This document shows, piece by piece, positions 51,907-61,284 of a DNA stretch of 64,000 nt; position 1 is the first letter of the stretch; every line of letters starts with the position of its first letter. The translations under genes and the position numbers were made by a program. Under the pieces are notes generated by a model. That model ran no database searches and was not told the origin of the DNA. It saw nothing but the letters and a program-made list of their open reading frames with translations. Source of the stretch: Microbulbifer agarilyticus (GTDB lineage Bacteria; Pseudomonadota; Gammaproteobacteria; Pseudomonadales; Cellvibrionaceae); NCBI RefSeq assembly GCF_019800665.1, contig NZ_JAHVKO010000003.1:124001-188000 (forward strand). The letters are read 5' to 3'.

Positions 51907-54411
51907 ATGACGATCACACGACGGGAATTTGCCAAAGCCAGTGCGGTCGTTGCCGCTGCGACTGCCGCGGGTCTGGCCATTCCGGCAAAGGCGCAAAACC
52001 TAGTGAGCAAGGGTGGTGCCAATGAATTGCGCTGGGCCAAGGCACCCTGTCGGTTCTGCGGTACTGGTTGCAGCGTGATGGTGGCCACCAAGGACAATCG
52101 AGTAGTCGCCACCCATGGGGATATCAAATCTGAGGTAAACCGCGGCCTGAACTGCGTGAAAGGTTACTTTCTGTCAAAAATCATGTACGGCAGTGACCGG
52201 CTGATGAAGCCACTGCTGCGTATGAAAGATGGCAAGTACGATAAAAATGGCGATTTTGTTGAGGTGTCCTGGGACCAGGCCCTCGATGTGATGGAGCAGA
52301 AGACCAAGGATGCGCTGAAAAACCACGGCCCAGATTCCGTGGGTATGTTTGGTTCCGGCCAGTGGACCGTGTGGGAGGGCTACGCGGCCAGTAAATTGAT
52401 GAAGGCGGGTTTCCGCACCAACAATATTGACCCCAATGCACGTCACTGTATGGCATCGGCGGTGATGGGTTTTATGCGTACCTTTGGCATTGATGAGCCC
52501 ATGGGTTGCTATGACGATATGGAAGCCGCCGACGTATTTGTATTGTGGGGCTCCAATATGGCGGAGATGCACCCCATTCTGTGGTCGCGGGTCACCGATC
52601 GTCGACTTTCACATCCGGGATGCAAAGTCGCCGTCTTGTCCACCTTTGAGCACCGCAGTTTTGAGCTGGCGGATCTCCCGATCATATTCAACCCACACGC
52701 CGACCTTTTGGTTCTGAATTACATCGCCAACTACATCATTCAGAACAACAAGGTAAACAAAAATTTTGTGCAAAAGCATACGCGCTTTGTGCGTGGGCAA
52801 ACGGATATTGGTTACGGTTTGCGCCCCGACGATCCGTTACAGAAAAAGGCCACCGGTAGTGACAAGGCGAACAGCTGGACGGACATGACCTTTGAGGAAT
52901 ATGCGGAGTTTCTCAAACCCTATTCGCTCAATCGCGTGTCCAAGGAAAGCGGCGTATCCAAGGAGCACCTGAAAGAACTGGCGGGGCTGTACGCAGATCC
53001 GAAAACCAAGGTGATGTCATTCTGGACCATGGGCTTCAACCAGCACACCCGCGGTGTCTGGGCGAACAATATGATCTATAACATACACCTGTTGACCGGG
53101 AAGATCTCCAGTCCCGGCAATAGTCCATTTTCACTCACCGGTCAGCCCTCTGCCTGTGGCACAGCGCGCGAAGTGGGTACCTTTGCCCATCGGTTGCCGG
53201 CAGACATGTTGGTGGAAAACGCTGAGCACCGCGCACGCACCGAAAAAATCTGGCGAATTCCAGTAGGTACTATTCCACCGAAGCCGGGATTTGATGCGGT
53301 GGCCCAAAGTCGCGCGCTGAAAGACGGCAAGCTGCGGGTGTACTGGACCCAGGTTACGAACAATGCCCAGGCGGGCCCTAACCTGATGCAGGAGTTGCTG
53401 CCCGGTTGGCGTAACCCAGACACATTTATCATCGTCTCCGATGTATACCCGACCACCTCTGCACAGGCTGCCGACCTGATCCTGCCCACCGCCATGTGGG
53501 TGGAAAAGGAGGGCGCTTACGGTAATGCCGAGCGCCGCACCCAGTTCTGGCATCAGCAGGTCAGGGCGCCGGGGGAGAGTAAGTCAGACTTGTGGCAGCT
53601 GGTGGAATTTTCCAAGCGCTTTAAAACAGACGAAGTGTGGCCGCGGGAACTGCTGGACCAAAACCCAACATTCAAAGGCAAGACTTTGTTTGAGGTATTG
53701 TTTGCCAATGGCCACGCCAATCGGTTTCCCAATTCCGATCGCGACAAGCGGTTTGAAAATGATGAGGCGGAAGCGTTTGGATTTTATATCCAGAAAGGGT
53801 TGTTCGAGGAGTACGCGGAATTCGGCCGTGGCCATGCCCACGACCTGGCGCCCTTTGATGTCTATCACAAAGGACGCGGTCTGCGCTGGCCGGTAGTGGA
53901 TGGGCGCGAAACCCGCTGGCGTTTTCGCGAGGGATACGACCCCTACGTCAAGCCGGGAACGCGGGTACAGTTTTATGGCAATGAGGATGGCCGCGCGCGA
54001 ATCTTCGCGTTGCCCTATGAGCCACCGGCGGAATCGCCGGATGAAGAATATCCGTTCTGGCTGTGTACCGGTCGTGTGCTTGAACACTGGCATACCGGTT
54101 CCATGACCCAGAGGGTACCGGAGCTGTTCAGTGCCGTGCCCTATGCGCTGGTATATATGCACCCCGATGACGCCAAGGCACAGGGCTTTCGCCGCGGCAG
54201 CGAGGTCAAGTTGGTCAGCCGCCGTGGCGAAATGATTGCGCGGGTGGAAACAAGAGACCGGGTGCAAGTGCCGAAAGGATTGGTCTATGTACCTTTCTTT
54301 GACGCCGAGCGCTTGATCAACAAGCTCACTCTGGATGCCACCGATCCCATCTCTAAGCAGACCGACTTCAAAAAGTGTGCGGTGCGGCTGGAGCTGGTGT
54401 CTTTGGCGTAA
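51907..54411 (+). CDS. napA: Periplasmic nitrate reductase catalytic subunit
   Basis: An 834-residue molybdoenzyme, starting at ATG 51907 and preceded by GAGGGGTGAT. The twin-arginine signal is [10 protein letters not shown] (Arg5, Arg6) with a cut after AKAQ. The 4Fe-4S cluster ligands are Cys48, Cys51, Cys55 and Cys83 (C-x2-C-x3-C-x27-C). The molybdenum ligand is Cys181 in NARHCMASA. The C-terminal molydopterin-binding domain starts near residue 710. It reduces nitrate to nitrite in the periplasm with electrons from NapC/NapB. Length and motifs match Pseudomonas/Shewanella-type NapA. Confidence 0.97.
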   Translation: MTITRREFAKASAVVAAATAAGLAIPAKAQNLVSKGGANELRWAKAPCRFCGTGCSVMVATKDNRVVATHGDIKSEVNRGLNCVKGYFLSKIMYGSDRLMKPLLRMKDGKYDKNGDFVEVSWDQALDVMEQKTKDALKNHGPDSVGMFGSGQWTVWEGYAASKLMKAGFRTNNIDPNARHCMASAVMGFMRTFGIDEPMGCYDDMEAADVFVLWGSNMAEMHPILWSRVTDRRLSHPGCKVAVLSTFEHRSFELADLPIIFNPHADLLVLNYIANYIIQNNKVNKNFVQKHTRFVRGQTDIGYGLRPDDPLQKKATGSDKANSWTDMTFEEYAEFLKPYSLNRVSKESGVSKEHLKELAGLYADPKTKVMSFWTMGFNQHTRGVWANNMIYNIHLLTGKISSPGNSPFSLTGQPSACGTAREVGTFAHRLPADMLVENAEHRARTEKIWRIPVGTIPPKPGFDAVAQSRALKDGKLRVYWTQVTNNAQAGPNLMQELLPGWRNPDTFIIVSDVYPTTSAQAADLILPTAMWVEKEGAYGNAERRTQFWHQQVRAPGESKSDLWQLVEFSKRFKTDEVWPRELLDQNPTFKGKTLFEVLFANGHANRFPNSDRDKRFENDEAEAFGFYIQKGLFEEYAEFGRGHAHDLAPFDVYHKGRGLRWPVVDGRETRWRFREGYDPYVKPGTRVQFYGNEDGRARIFALPYEPPAESPDEEYPFWLCTGRVLEHWHTGSMTQRVPELFSAVPYALVYMHPDDAKAQGFRRGSEVKLVSRRGEMIARVETRDRVQVPKGLVYVPFFDAERLINKLTLDATDPISKQTDFKKCAVRLELVSLA

Positions 54412-54428
54412 CCCGAGGGCGCAGTGTA

Positions 54429-54911
54429 ATGAAGCTTTTGTTTAGTGTAACCGCCGCCTGCATAGTACTGGTATATGCATTGGTGGCGATTGCGGCAGAG
54501 GTCATCGAACCATCCGGGCCAAATGGTATCCGCAAGGGGGGCACCTTGTTGGAAACCCTGCCAGCGCCACCTATCGCCGATCCTGTTGATGCGGAAAGCA
54601 AGCGGATGCGTGCCTACCCAGAGCAGCCCCCGACGATTCCCCACACTATCCGCGATTACCATATCAATAAAAACAACAATCGCTGCCTTGAATGCCATAA
54701 CCGTATTCAAACCGCCGTCAGCGGTGCGCCAATGATCAGTATTACCCATTTTATGGACCGGGACTTTCAGGTGCTGGCAGATGTCGCGCCCCGGCGTTAC
54801 TTCTGCCTGCAATGCCATGTGCCGCAGACCAAGGTTAAACCACCAGTAGGGAACACCTTTAAAGATATCGACATCCTGCTGCGCGACCAGAAGCAGCAGC
54901 CCACGCCATGA
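54429..54911 (+). CDS. napB: NapB, diheme cytochrome c subunit
   Basis: ATG 54429 gives 160 residues with a signal peptide (LLFSVTAACIVLVYALVAIAA). Two heme c sites are CLECH (86-90) and CLQCH (126-130), with the distal His ligands likely His72 and His107. It passes electrons from NapC to NapA in the periplasm. The gene lies 17 bases after napA. Confidence 0.95.
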   Translation: MKLLFSVTAACIVLVYALVAIAAEVIEPSGPNGIRKGGTLLETLPAPPIADPVDAESKRMRAYPEQPPTIPHTIRDYHINKNNNRCLECHNRIQTAVSGAPMISITHFMDRDFQVLADVAPRRYFCLQCHVPQTKVKPPVGNTFKDIDILLRDQKQQPTP

Positions 54912-54929
54912 CCGCCCCGGACTTTAGTA

Positions 54930-55604
54930 ATGAAACAGTGGATTAAGAATTACTGGCAGACCCTGCGCAGCCCGGCAACCGCCTTCAGTTTGGGGTTCCT
55001 GTTATTAAGTGGTTTTGTCGGTGGCATCATTTTCTGGGGTGGTTTCAACACGGCCCTGGAGGCAACCAACACCGAAAAATTTTGCATCAGCTGCCATGAA
55101 ATGCGCGATAACGTGTACGAGGAACTGAAAGGCACCATCCACTGGACTAACCGCTCCGGTGTGCGGGCAACCTGCCCGGACTGCCATGTGCCCCACGAAT
55201 GGACACACAAGATCGCGCGTAAGATGCAGGCCTCAAAAGAAGTGTGGGGTAAGGTCTTTGGCACCATCAATACACGGCAGAAGTTTCTCGATAAACGTTT
55301 GGAGCTCGCACGTCACGAGTGGGCAAGGCTCAAGGCCAACGACTCACTGGAATGCCGGAACTGCCACAACTTCGAATACATGGACTTGAGTGTGCAGAGC
55401 CCGCGGGCGCGCGAGATGCACGCTACCCAGCTTGCCACTGGTAAGGCAACCTGTATCGATTGCCACCGGGGCATCGCCCACCACTTGCCAAATATGCAAA
55501 ATGAAGATGCATGGGGACCGAAAAATCCGGCCCACGATGCCAGCCGCTTTGGTGATGAAAATCCGCTCAAGATTGAAAAGGAGAAACAGAACACGTCAGA
55601 GTAG
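54930..55604 (+). CDS. napC: NapC, tetraheme quinol dehydrogenase
   Basis: A 224-residue membrane-anchored NapC/NirT cytochrome. One N-terminal helix ([20 protein letters not shown]) precedes four heme sites: CISCH (52-56), CPDCH (82-86), CRNCH (142-146) and CIDCH (175-179). It oxidises quinol and feeds NapB. The length is slightly longer than usual, with a polar C-terminal tail. It is the last nap gene; napF, napG and napH are absent. Confidence 0.96.
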   Translation: MKQWIKNYWQTLRSPATAFSLGFLLLSGFVGGIIFWGGFNTALEATNTEKFCISCHEMRDNVYEELKGTIHWTNRSGVRATCPDCHVPHEWTHKIARKMQASKEVWGKVFGTINTRQKFLDKRLELARHEWARLKANDSLECRNCHNFEYMDLSVQSPRAREMHATQLATGKATCIDCHRGIAHHLPNMQNEDAWGPKNPAHDASRFGDENPLKIEKEKQNTSE

Positions 55605-55668
55605 CGTGTTGTAAGCATCGCAGGGTACGTGTGCACTTCACGTCAATTAGTCTTCGAGGAAGCTTGCT

Positions 55669-56463
55669 GTGATTTTTTCAATTATAAAGTTCATCTTTAT
55701 TGCGGGTTTAATACTCTCTATGCCGGTTACAGCAAAAACCGCTAATGAAGATGGCACAAACGCGCCGATCTTTATTCTCGTTCACGGAACATTTCAATGG
55801 GGAGGTCAGTGGATTCCTCTTGCCTCAATACTTGAAGAAAAGGGTTACACAGTCCATATGCCAACGCTTTCTGGGCTGGGAGAGCGGAACAATCTGGTGT
55901 CTAAGCAAATCGGCTTGTCGACCCATATTGAGGATGTGAAGAATTACATCCAATGGTACGACGTCAAAAACGTTATCTTGGTCGGGCACAGCTACGGAGG
56001 TGCCGTCATTACCGGTGTCGCCGATGCGGTACCGGATCGAATTGCGCATGTTGTCTACGTGGATGCGACGGTGTTAAACCAAGGGGAGAACTTGGCGGGT
56101 GATTTTTTCACCGCTGAAGTTTCAAAAGGCATCAAGGGCGCTGTGGATAAGCTGGGAGATGGTTGGTTAATTCCTCCGGAATTTCTACGCAATCCACCAC
56201 CAAAAACCATGAGTAAGCAGCCGTTTAAAACGTATACTGACCGTATTGATCTACAAGGCCCCTCTCCCAAATCTGGCACCGTCATCAATGCTACTGAGAA
56301 TCCGGAAATCTTCGGCGTGATTCGCGAGAAGGGTAGCAAAAGGGCAAAAGAGCGCGGTTGGGCCTTGCACGTTGTTGAAGGACCTCATCCGCTTCAAGAG
56401 AAGAATCCCTCCAAACAGAAAGTTGCGGAGATTCTTCTGGATATTGCGCAAGACAATAAGTAA
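55669..56463 (+). CDS. Alpha/beta hydrolase, probably secreted
   Basis: GTG 55669 with GAGGA 8 bases upstream gives 264 residues, with an N-terminal hydrophobic signal (IIKFIFIAGLILSMPVTA). The nucleophile is Ser108 in GHSYGG, with oxyanion region LVHGTFQWGGQW, an acid likely in YVDATVL or later, and His in VVEGPHPLQ. It resembles the esterase/hydroxynitrile-lyase-like AB hydrolase group (GHSYGGAVITG). The DNA is visibly more AT-rich than the nap genes, marking the start of the accessory block. Substrate unknown. Confidence 0.85.
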   Translation: MIFSIIKFIFIAGLILSMPVTAKTANEDGTNAPIFILVHGTFQWGGQWIPLASILEEKGYTVHMPTLSGLGERNNLVSKQIGLSTHIEDVKNYIQWYDVKNVILVGHSYGGAVITGVADAVPDRIAHVVYVDATVLNQGENLAGDFFTAEVSKGIKGAVDKLGDGWLIPPEFLRNPPPKTMSKQPFKTYTDRIDLQGPSPKSGTVINATENPEIFGVIREKGSKRAKERGWALHVVEGPHPLQEKNPSKQKVAEILLDIAQDNK

Positions 56464-56593
56464 AAATAGATGTGTCGCAAGAATATTAATCCCGCAGCTT
56501 CGCGGTAGGCTTTGATATTCGCAGCTTCAACGACTATTTCGACAGGTCTTTGAGGTGCGGCCTCTTTTCACATTGATGGGCCTGGGAAATCAC

Positions 56594-56785
56594 ATGAGTG
56601 ATCAAAAAGAAAGCAAAGGCAGTTCTTCAAACCTGACGGGAGTAGGTATCGCAATAGGTACTGCGATCGGTGCTGGTATTGGCGCGGCAATCGATAATCT
56701 CGCTCTCGGTATTGGCGTTGGTATAGCGATCGGTGCGGCAATCGGAGCAAGCAGGGCGGCGAAGAAAGAGGGTTCTGGCAAGTAG
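56594..56785 (+). CDS. Small glycine-zipper protein
   Basis: A 63-residue protein starting at ATG 56594. A polar N-terminus (SDQKESKGSSSN) precedes two Gly/Ala/Ile helices: GVGIAIGTAIGAGIGAAIDN and ALGIGVGIAIGAAIGAS, the GxxxG pattern of glycine zippers. Such small proteins can insert in membranes; the function here is unknown. The stand-alone context and lack of a signal peptide leave open a phage-like or toxin-like role, with no supporting evidence. Confidence 0.6.
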   Translation: MSDQKESKGSSSNLTGVGIAIGTAIGAGIGAAIDNLALGIGVGIAIGAAIGASRAAKKEGSGK

Positions 56786-56836
56786 CGTTGTTGGTCGTAT
56801 TGACGCGGTATGCTCTCTGCGCCGGGTAACTTAGAT

Positions 56837-57199
56837 ATGGATGTAGCGCAAGCAAAGCAATTCTGTCGATCCTTTCCCGGAGTGCACGAGGTGGAAAGTG
56901 GTCATCCAGCCAATGTGTTGTCCTATAAAGTCCGGGATAAACTCTTTGCATACTTCAAAACTAGTGAGCCGGAACGATGGCGATTTAGCTTTCGGGTAAC
57001 GCCAGAGCGGTTTTTGGCGTTAACCGACCAGGCGGGGATCAAGCCTGCTCGGTATATGCATCGATATCATTGGGTTACCGTTGTCGACGTGAGTCGTTTT
57101 GACGATGAGTACCTGAAAGAGTTGGTGGCTTGGTCATTTAATAAAGCAGTTAGCCGTTTACCAAAGAAAGTGCAGGCAGAAATACGCGACATGACGTAG
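56837..57199 (+). CDS. MmcQ/YjbR-family protein
   Basis: ATG 56837 gives 120 residues. MDVAQAKQFCRSFPGVHEVE, HPANVLSYKVRDKLFAYF and PARYMHRYHWVTVVDVSRFDDEYLKELVAWSFNKAVSRLPKK are the conserved blocks of the YjbR (CyaY-like) family. This family is of uncertain, possibly DNA-binding function. It has no neighbours that explain it. An ATG at 56810 would add nine residues. Confidence 0.85.
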   Translation: MDVAQAKQFCRSFPGVHEVESGHPANVLSYKVRDKLFAYFKTSEPERWRFSFRVTPERFLALTDQAGIKPARYMHRYHWVTVVDVSRFDDEYLKELVAWSFNKAVSRLPKKVQAEIRDMT

Positions 57200-57306
57200 C
57201 GGGGGTGCTAGCTGACGCTGACTAGTCAGGCTGCTGGCTTGTTTGAAATCGGATTTCTTAGGGCGATACCCTTTTCAGCTGGCGAGAACCAAATGCGAGA
57301 GAGAAT

Positions 57307-57768
57307 ATGAAGATTCTTAACGAATCAAAAATCATGTATCTACTTTTGTTCGCCACGCTTCTATGTTCATTCTTCGGCCTTAGGGGGCTGTCGTTTCTTC
57401 TGATGTCGGTAACGGTCCCCATATTTGTAAGCTGGGCGTTAAATCACCGTGACTTCAGATATCGAATACAGGCATTTATCTACTTTGTTGTAATCATTAT
57501 TATTGAGATCGCTGGATTTGCTGCGCTTTATGAGCGAGAAGGTATCGTGTGTGAAGGTAGTTTGGTTAAGGATACTTATACAAGTTTATATTTTAGTGTT
57601 GTCACATGGACAACCTTGGGGTACGGCGACTGTATACCCGCGCCACATATTCGACACTGGGCCGCGCTGCAGGCCATCCTGGGATACGTCATGATGGCCA
57701 TTTTCACCGCGCTGATACTAAATTTCCTTAACGGCCGAATCCCTGTGAAAAGCGATAGGGAAAACTGA
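57307..57768 (+). CDS. Two-helix potassium channel-like protein
   Basis: A 153-residue protein with GAGAGAAT just before its ATG. The N-terminal part has two helices (about 10-45), then helix (about 55-77), the selectivity filter TTLGYGD (102-108) and a final helix (LQAILGYVMMAIFTALILNFL). The filter is the canonical TxGYGD of ion-trans-2 channels. Two residues before are aromatic/polar (VVTW). No cytoplasmic RCK domain is present, so gating is not evident. Confidence 0.85.
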   Translation: MKILNESKIMYLLLFATLLCSFFGLRGLSFLLMSVTVPIFVSWALNHRDFRYRIQAFIYFVVIIIIEIAGFAALYEREGIVCEGSLVKDTYTSLYFSVVTWTTLGYGDCIPAPHIRHWAALQAILGYVMMAIFTALILNFLNGRIPVKSDREN

Positions 57769-57863
57769 TGTACGTATATGGGCAGCAGGTGGCTTTCTGC
57801 GCGAGGCGATTTTCTCAGATATATGTTTAGTGTCTCTGAGCATATTTTCAATAATTTTCAGTT

Positions 57864-58382
57864 ATGAACTTTGATTTCGAAACGTCGCGGCTTGTGGTGA
57901 CTGAGTTAACGGCTGATGGCGCTGTATCAGATCGAACGGGATTGCTTTTAGAAATACCGGAAATTCTGACACCTGCGGTTGTGGCTTATCTGCCACCACA
58001 CTTTTCCGGGATTTGTTCTTCCCAAGATGCGGAGGCATGGCTAGATCGCATGTATTCTGAGAGCCATCTTCTATTGGTTACAGCACGGGTCGATAAAACG
58101 CCCGTCGGCTTTCTGTTTGTCCATGTGGGTCAGGAGCGCGATGCGCATATCGGTTTCTTGCTCCGAGAATCACACTGGGGGCAAGGGCTGGCGAGTGAAT
58201 TGTTACGCGGCTTTATTGATGAGGTGCGTGAGAGTAGGACTCTTCGCACGCTAATTGGTGGTGTCAGTTTGGAAAATACCCAGTCTCAGCGACTTTTTGA
58301 GAAGCTCGACTTCTCTAAAAGGATTGATAGTCAAATGGATACTCTATTTTATGAAATCGCACTTGAGAAAAGTGACGTATAG
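57864..58382 (+). CDS. GNAT-family acetyltransferase
   Basis: A 172-residue RimJ-like acetyltransferase. The acetyl-CoA motif is IGFLLRESHWGQGLASELLRGFIDEVRE, and GGVSLENTQSQRLFEKLDFSKR is the typical second motif. It belongs to the group containing ribosomal-protein or small-molecule acetyltransferases. Substrate unknown. Confidence 0.85.
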   Translation: MNFDFETSRLVVTELTADGAVSDRTGLLLEIPEILTPAVVAYLPPHFSGICSSQDAEAWLDRMYSESHLLLVTARVDKTPVGFLFVHVGQERDAHIGFLLRESHWGQGLASELLRGFIDEVRESRTLRTLIGGVSLENTQSQRLFEKLDFSKRIDSQMDTLFYEIALEKSDV

Positions 58383-58443
58383 GCAATTGTGCGGTCTGGC
58401 CTGATTTAGTGATTCTAGTGTTTTCGATTTTAAGGGTTGTGCG

Positions 58444-58719
58444 ATGGGGAAGGTGATATTGAATGGGTACATTCTTGTCCCTGAAGCTGAGCTTGATAGC
58501 GTCAAACGAGAACTCATCGAGCATACTCGTCTTACCTGCGCGGAACCGGGGTGTCTAAAATTTGTGGTCGAACAGGATGGTGAAGAGCCGACACGTTTCA
58601 ATGTGCAAGAGGAATTTATTGATCGTGACGCATTTGAACATCACCAAGAGCGTGTAAAAAACTCACGCTGGGGTAGCTTAACCACGAACGTTTCGCGTCA
58701 CTATACGGTTGTTGGATAG
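58444..58719 (+). CDS. Antibiotic biosynthesis monooxygenase-domain protein
   Basis: A 91-residue ABM (dimeric alpha-beta barrel) protein: MGKVILNGYILVPEAELDSVKRELIEHTRLT, then EPGCLKFVVEQDGEEPTRFNVQEEFIDRDAFEHHQE and a C-terminal VSRHYTV. Family members oxidise quinol- or heme-like small molecules. It stands between the acetyltransferase and redoxin genes. Confidence 0.85.
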   Translation: MGKVILNGYILVPEAELDSVKRELIEHTRLTCAEPGCLKFVVEQDGEEPTRFNVQEEFIDRDAFEHHQERVKNSRWGSLTTNVSRHYTVVG

Positions 58720-58847
58720 CAGTTGTTTATTGTTTAGGGGACCTGCCCGTCTGATGTCTGTCTAACTGTGATAGCGTCATTTTCCACCTCATGGCCTATG
58801 CTTATTGCGATGATTCTCCACGATATATTCTTAATTGAGATATAGAT

Positions 58848-59387
58848 ATGGCTACTTCTACCAAACTGAGAGCAGGTGACACCTTTCCTTCTCTGGAGGC
58901 GGTCAAGCTGGATGGTTCGAGCGTTACGCTCGGTAAGCCACAAGGAGGCGCGACCTGGCAGGCAGTGTTTGTTTATCGTGGCAAACACTGCCCCCTGTGT
59001 ACCAAGTACCTGAATGAACTGGAGACGTTTAAGCAGGCCTTTCAGGATGCTGATGTGGACATTCTGGCGGTGTCCGCTGATTCAAAAGAACAGTTGGAGC
59101 AGCACCTAGAAAAAGTGCAGGTTAGCTTCCCCGTTGCCTACGGGCTGACGGAAGAGCAGATGAAGGCTCTGGGCCTGTACATCTCCATCCCCCGCTCGGA
59201 ACAAGAGACGGACCACAATTTTGCTGAGCCCGGACTGTTTGTGGTGAACGAGGAGGGCAATCTGCATGTTGTGGATATCTCGAACAATCCGTTTGTACGC
59301 CCGGAGCTGGGTGCGCTGACCCGGGGCCTCGCGTGGATTCGCGATCCGGACAACCATTACCCGATTCGCGGGACACTGAAGTACTAA
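58848..59387 (+). CDS. AhpC/TSA-type redoxin
   Basis: A 179-residue peroxiredoxin-like protein. Its thiol motif is RGKHCPLCTKYL with Cys48 and Cys51, a CxxC arrangement instead of the usual peroxidatic PxxxTxxC. LAVSADSKEQLEQHLEK and PGLFVVNEEGNLHVVD follow the thioredoxin fold. Probably a thiol reductase or redoxin with peroxidase-like function. ATG 58848 is preceded by GAGATATAG. Confidence 0.85.
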   Translation: MATSTKLRAGDTFPSLEAVKLDGSSVTLGKPQGGATWQAVFVYRGKHCPLCTKYLNELETFKQAFQDADVDILAVSADSKEQLEQHLEKVQVSFPVAYGLTEEQMKALGLYISIPRSEQETDHNFAEPGLFVVNEEGNLHVVDISNNPFVRPELGALTRGLAWIRDPDNHYPIRGTLKY

Positions 59388-59454
59388 TACCAAGAAGAAT
59401 TCGTCCCAGAAGTAATCATTCCGGCTTCACAATTCACCGGCTACTGGTGCTGTT

Positions 59455-59916
59455 ATGGCGACACATTCCTTCGCGGTTTCTCCCGAGGACTATCCTCGCC
59501 CGCTAAATGTGATGGGTGATACGGTGAGCGTACTGGCGCGGCTCGCGCAGACCGGCTCATATGCAGTCACCATCGTTCACGGCAAGGCAGGGGATGGGCC
59601 GCCCCCGCACCGGCACGACTGGAACGAAACGTTTTTTGTGGTGCGGGGTAGTGTCGATTTTTCGTTTCGTGGTTGTGAGGCCTGTGCGGAGGCCGGGAGC
59701 TTGGTGCACTTCCCCGCAGGGGAGATTCACTCTTTCACCTTTGGTGCCAACGGTGCCGAACTACTCGAGATCACCGGGCCGGGGAGCCGGGCGGTGGAGA
59801 TGTTCGAAGCGTTGGACCGCGAAATTCCTGCTGGTGCGAACGACGGGACACGTATCGCAGAGGTCCTTGCGCAGAACGGGGTGGAGGTGGTTTCGGGTAC
59901 ACCTTCCCACGACTAA
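59455..59916 (+). CDS. Cupin-domain protein
   Basis: A 153-residue single cupin barrel. Metal ligands are His52 and His54 with Glu58 in PPPHRHDWNETFFV (motif 1) and His in VHFPAGEIHSFTF (motif 2). PGSRAVEMFEALDREI is a C-terminal helix. Such cupins bind metal and act as dioxygenases, isomerases or sensors; none can be assigned here. Confidence 0.87.
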   Translation: MATHSFAVSPEDYPRPLNVMGDTVSVLARLAQTGSYAVTIVHGKAGDGPPPHRHDWNETFFVVRGSVDFSFRGCEACAEAGSLVHFPAGEIHSFTFGANGAELLEITGPGSRAVEMFEALDREIPAGANDGTRIAEVLAQNGVEVVSGTPSHD

Positions 59917-60089
59917 GCGGTCCGGTGCGAAGTCATAGGGTCTTATTGGTCATCTCTATCAAACTGGAAAGTACAAACAATTTTTACAAATAGGAATTGT
60001 TCTCGATAATCGGCATATTGTTCGCGGCTGTACAAAATATGAACAGTGCAGCTGCGACCCGATACCGGTGCAACTGAGGATGATTCGCT

Positions 60090-60263
60090 ATGAAGAAGAC
60101 CTGTAGTTTTGCGTTAGTTCACATGGCCGTTGCGTTTACCGTGGGCTTTGTGATGACCGGGGATTTCTTGGTCGGAAGTGCGCTGGCACTTGTAGAGCCC
60201 GCGTGTAACACGGTCGCTTACTATTTTCATGAGAAGTGGTGGGGTGGTGCTGCGGTTGCCTAA
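60090..60263 (+). CDS. Small DUF2061-type membrane protein
   Basis: A 57-residue gene starting at ATG 60090 (GAGGA about 9 bases upstream) and ending TAA at 60261-60263. The protein MKKTCSFALVHMAVAFTVG... has VMTGDFLVGSALALVEPACNTVAYYFHEKWW, which matches the DUF2061 pattern: a membrane helix, TGD, an EP in a second helix, and a terminal HEK(R)xW. The function is unknown. Confidence 0.85.
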   Translation: MKKTCSFALVHMAVAFTVGFVMTGDFLVGSALALVEPACNTVAYYFHEKWWGGAAVA

Positions 60264-60374
60264 TACGCAGTGTCATCAGCGTCGGGACTTAGTCTGAATT
60301 CTTTTCGATGGTCAGTTAGTTTGCCCTAGCTTTTTAATGGCCTCCAATTAACTGCTTCGTTATTGAGATTCCCA
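60264..60374. other. Short intergenic stretch before the strong hairpin
   Basis: No gene or signal recognised. Confidence 0.3.
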
Positions 60375-60418
60375 AAAGAAAAGGCCGCGGATCGATTGCA
60401 ATCCGCGGCCTTTTCTTT
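60375..60418. terminator. Strong bidirectional terminator
   Basis: A perfect 18-bp stem (60375-60392 with 60401-60418) with an 8-base loop. The outer third is AAAGAAAA on one side and TTTTCTTT on the other, so it can terminate transcripts in both directions: from the DUF2061 gene on the plus strand and from the minus-strand micro-peptide ORF. Confidence 0.93.
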
Positions 60419-60467
60419 CTATCTGCCTGTTACTCCAGTCTCGCTGGAGCTGTTGAGGCGCAATTAC

Positions 60468-60647
60468 TCAGTTATTACCAAGCACGAAACAACGTTCCAG
60501 TTCCTTCGGATATCGCAGGCTCAAATTATCGCTGGTCTTACCCAGCTTGGTTTGTGACTGAGGTTGCGTCTTGGTGTCTTTCTGCCGTGTGGCGAGAAAG
60601 GCTGCTTTGCTTTGGTTGTGGGGTTTTAGCGGCAAGTGCGTATTCAT
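60468..60647 (-). CDS. Candidate 59-residue peptide, minus strand
   Basis: ATG at 60647 with GAGG 7 bases upstream; the protein is MNTHLPLKPHNQSKAAFLATR... and ends RYPKELERCFVLGNN. It is basic and polar, with one Cys and no hydrophobic segment. The minus-strand terminator at 60375-60418 lies just after its stop, fitting a short transcript. No family is recognised. It could also be a spurious ORF in non-coding DNA. Confidence 0.35.
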   Translation of the reverse strand: MNTHLPLKPHNQSKAAFLATRQKDTKTQPQSQTKLGKTSDNLSLRYPKELERCFVLGNN

Positions 60648-61023
60648 TTGGAAACCTCTACTGCATATACGCTGCGGTGAATGCCTTTGCTGCTTTCGCG
60701 GTCGTTCTCTCGTGAGCGTGTTGACCAGGGAAAAGATACGGAAAGTCTGCGCGGCCACGTTTTAACTGTAGTGTAAAAAACGAGGGACCAGCCGCCACAT
60801 GCCCAATGTGCGCACAAATGCCATTTTCCCTGAGACTCACCGCAAATTCCCGTCGCCTGAAAGCAGGTTCACCGATTTACCAGCAATCGCTAGCGCATTG
60901 ATATAGTCTTCGGCAATCACCGCCAAAGCTATATTTGATTATCGCTATGGTGACTTTGGGTCTATTCTTAGTCTTAGTTTCGCGAATACACGACAAACAG
61001 ATTAAGAAATAGCGAGAGCAAAA
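60648..61023. other. Intergenic region without supported gene
   Basis: No convincing ORF. It would contain promoters for the two flanking divergent micro-peptide candidates. AT-rich stretches (AAAGCTATATTTGATTATCG near 60925) could hold a promoter, but no well-spaced -35/-10 pair was found. Confidence 0.3.
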
Positions 61024-61149
61024 ATGAAAAATTTCACGACAACCTGGCTACTTACAGAGTTACCTGCAGCCGCTGAGGCCGAGTGCAACGTTGAATGCAA
61101 TTATGGTGATAACTATTACGGTGACCAGGTATGTATCTTGAAAAAGTAG
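61024..61149 (+). CDS. Candidate 41-residue Cys-containing peptide
   Basis: ATG 61024 to TAG 61147-61149; GAGAG occurs about 9 bases upstream. The peptide starts MKNFTTTWLLTELPAAAEAE and ends with CNVECNYGDNYYGDQVCILKK: Cys at 21, 25 and 37 and a YGDNYYGD repeat. A leader-like N-half and Cys/Tyr/Asp-rich C-half recall a precursor-peptide layout, but no modifying enzyme gene is near. Family unknown; it may not be a gene. Confidence 0.35.
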   Translation: MKNFTTTWLLTELPAAAEAECNVECNYGDNYYGDQVCILKK

Positions 61150-61284
61150 TGGCGGACTGGGTAACGGGTATTCTGCTGCGGGCACTGGAGACGCAGCTGC
61201 AAAGCTTGGACAAGGATGACAGCCTGTAAATGGCACTCAGTAATTTGCGTGCTGTTTTCCCGACTTGATATACCAGACCTGATT

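Noticed and set aside
56594-56785. Glycine-zipper protein as a toxin of a toxin-antitoxin pair
   Set aside because: No paired small antitoxin gene or overlapping ORF with a good ribosome site is next to it.
55605-61284. Chromosomal integron cassette array
   Set aside because: The single-gene units look cassette-like, but no GTTRRRY/RYYYAAC attC pairs and no integrase were seen.
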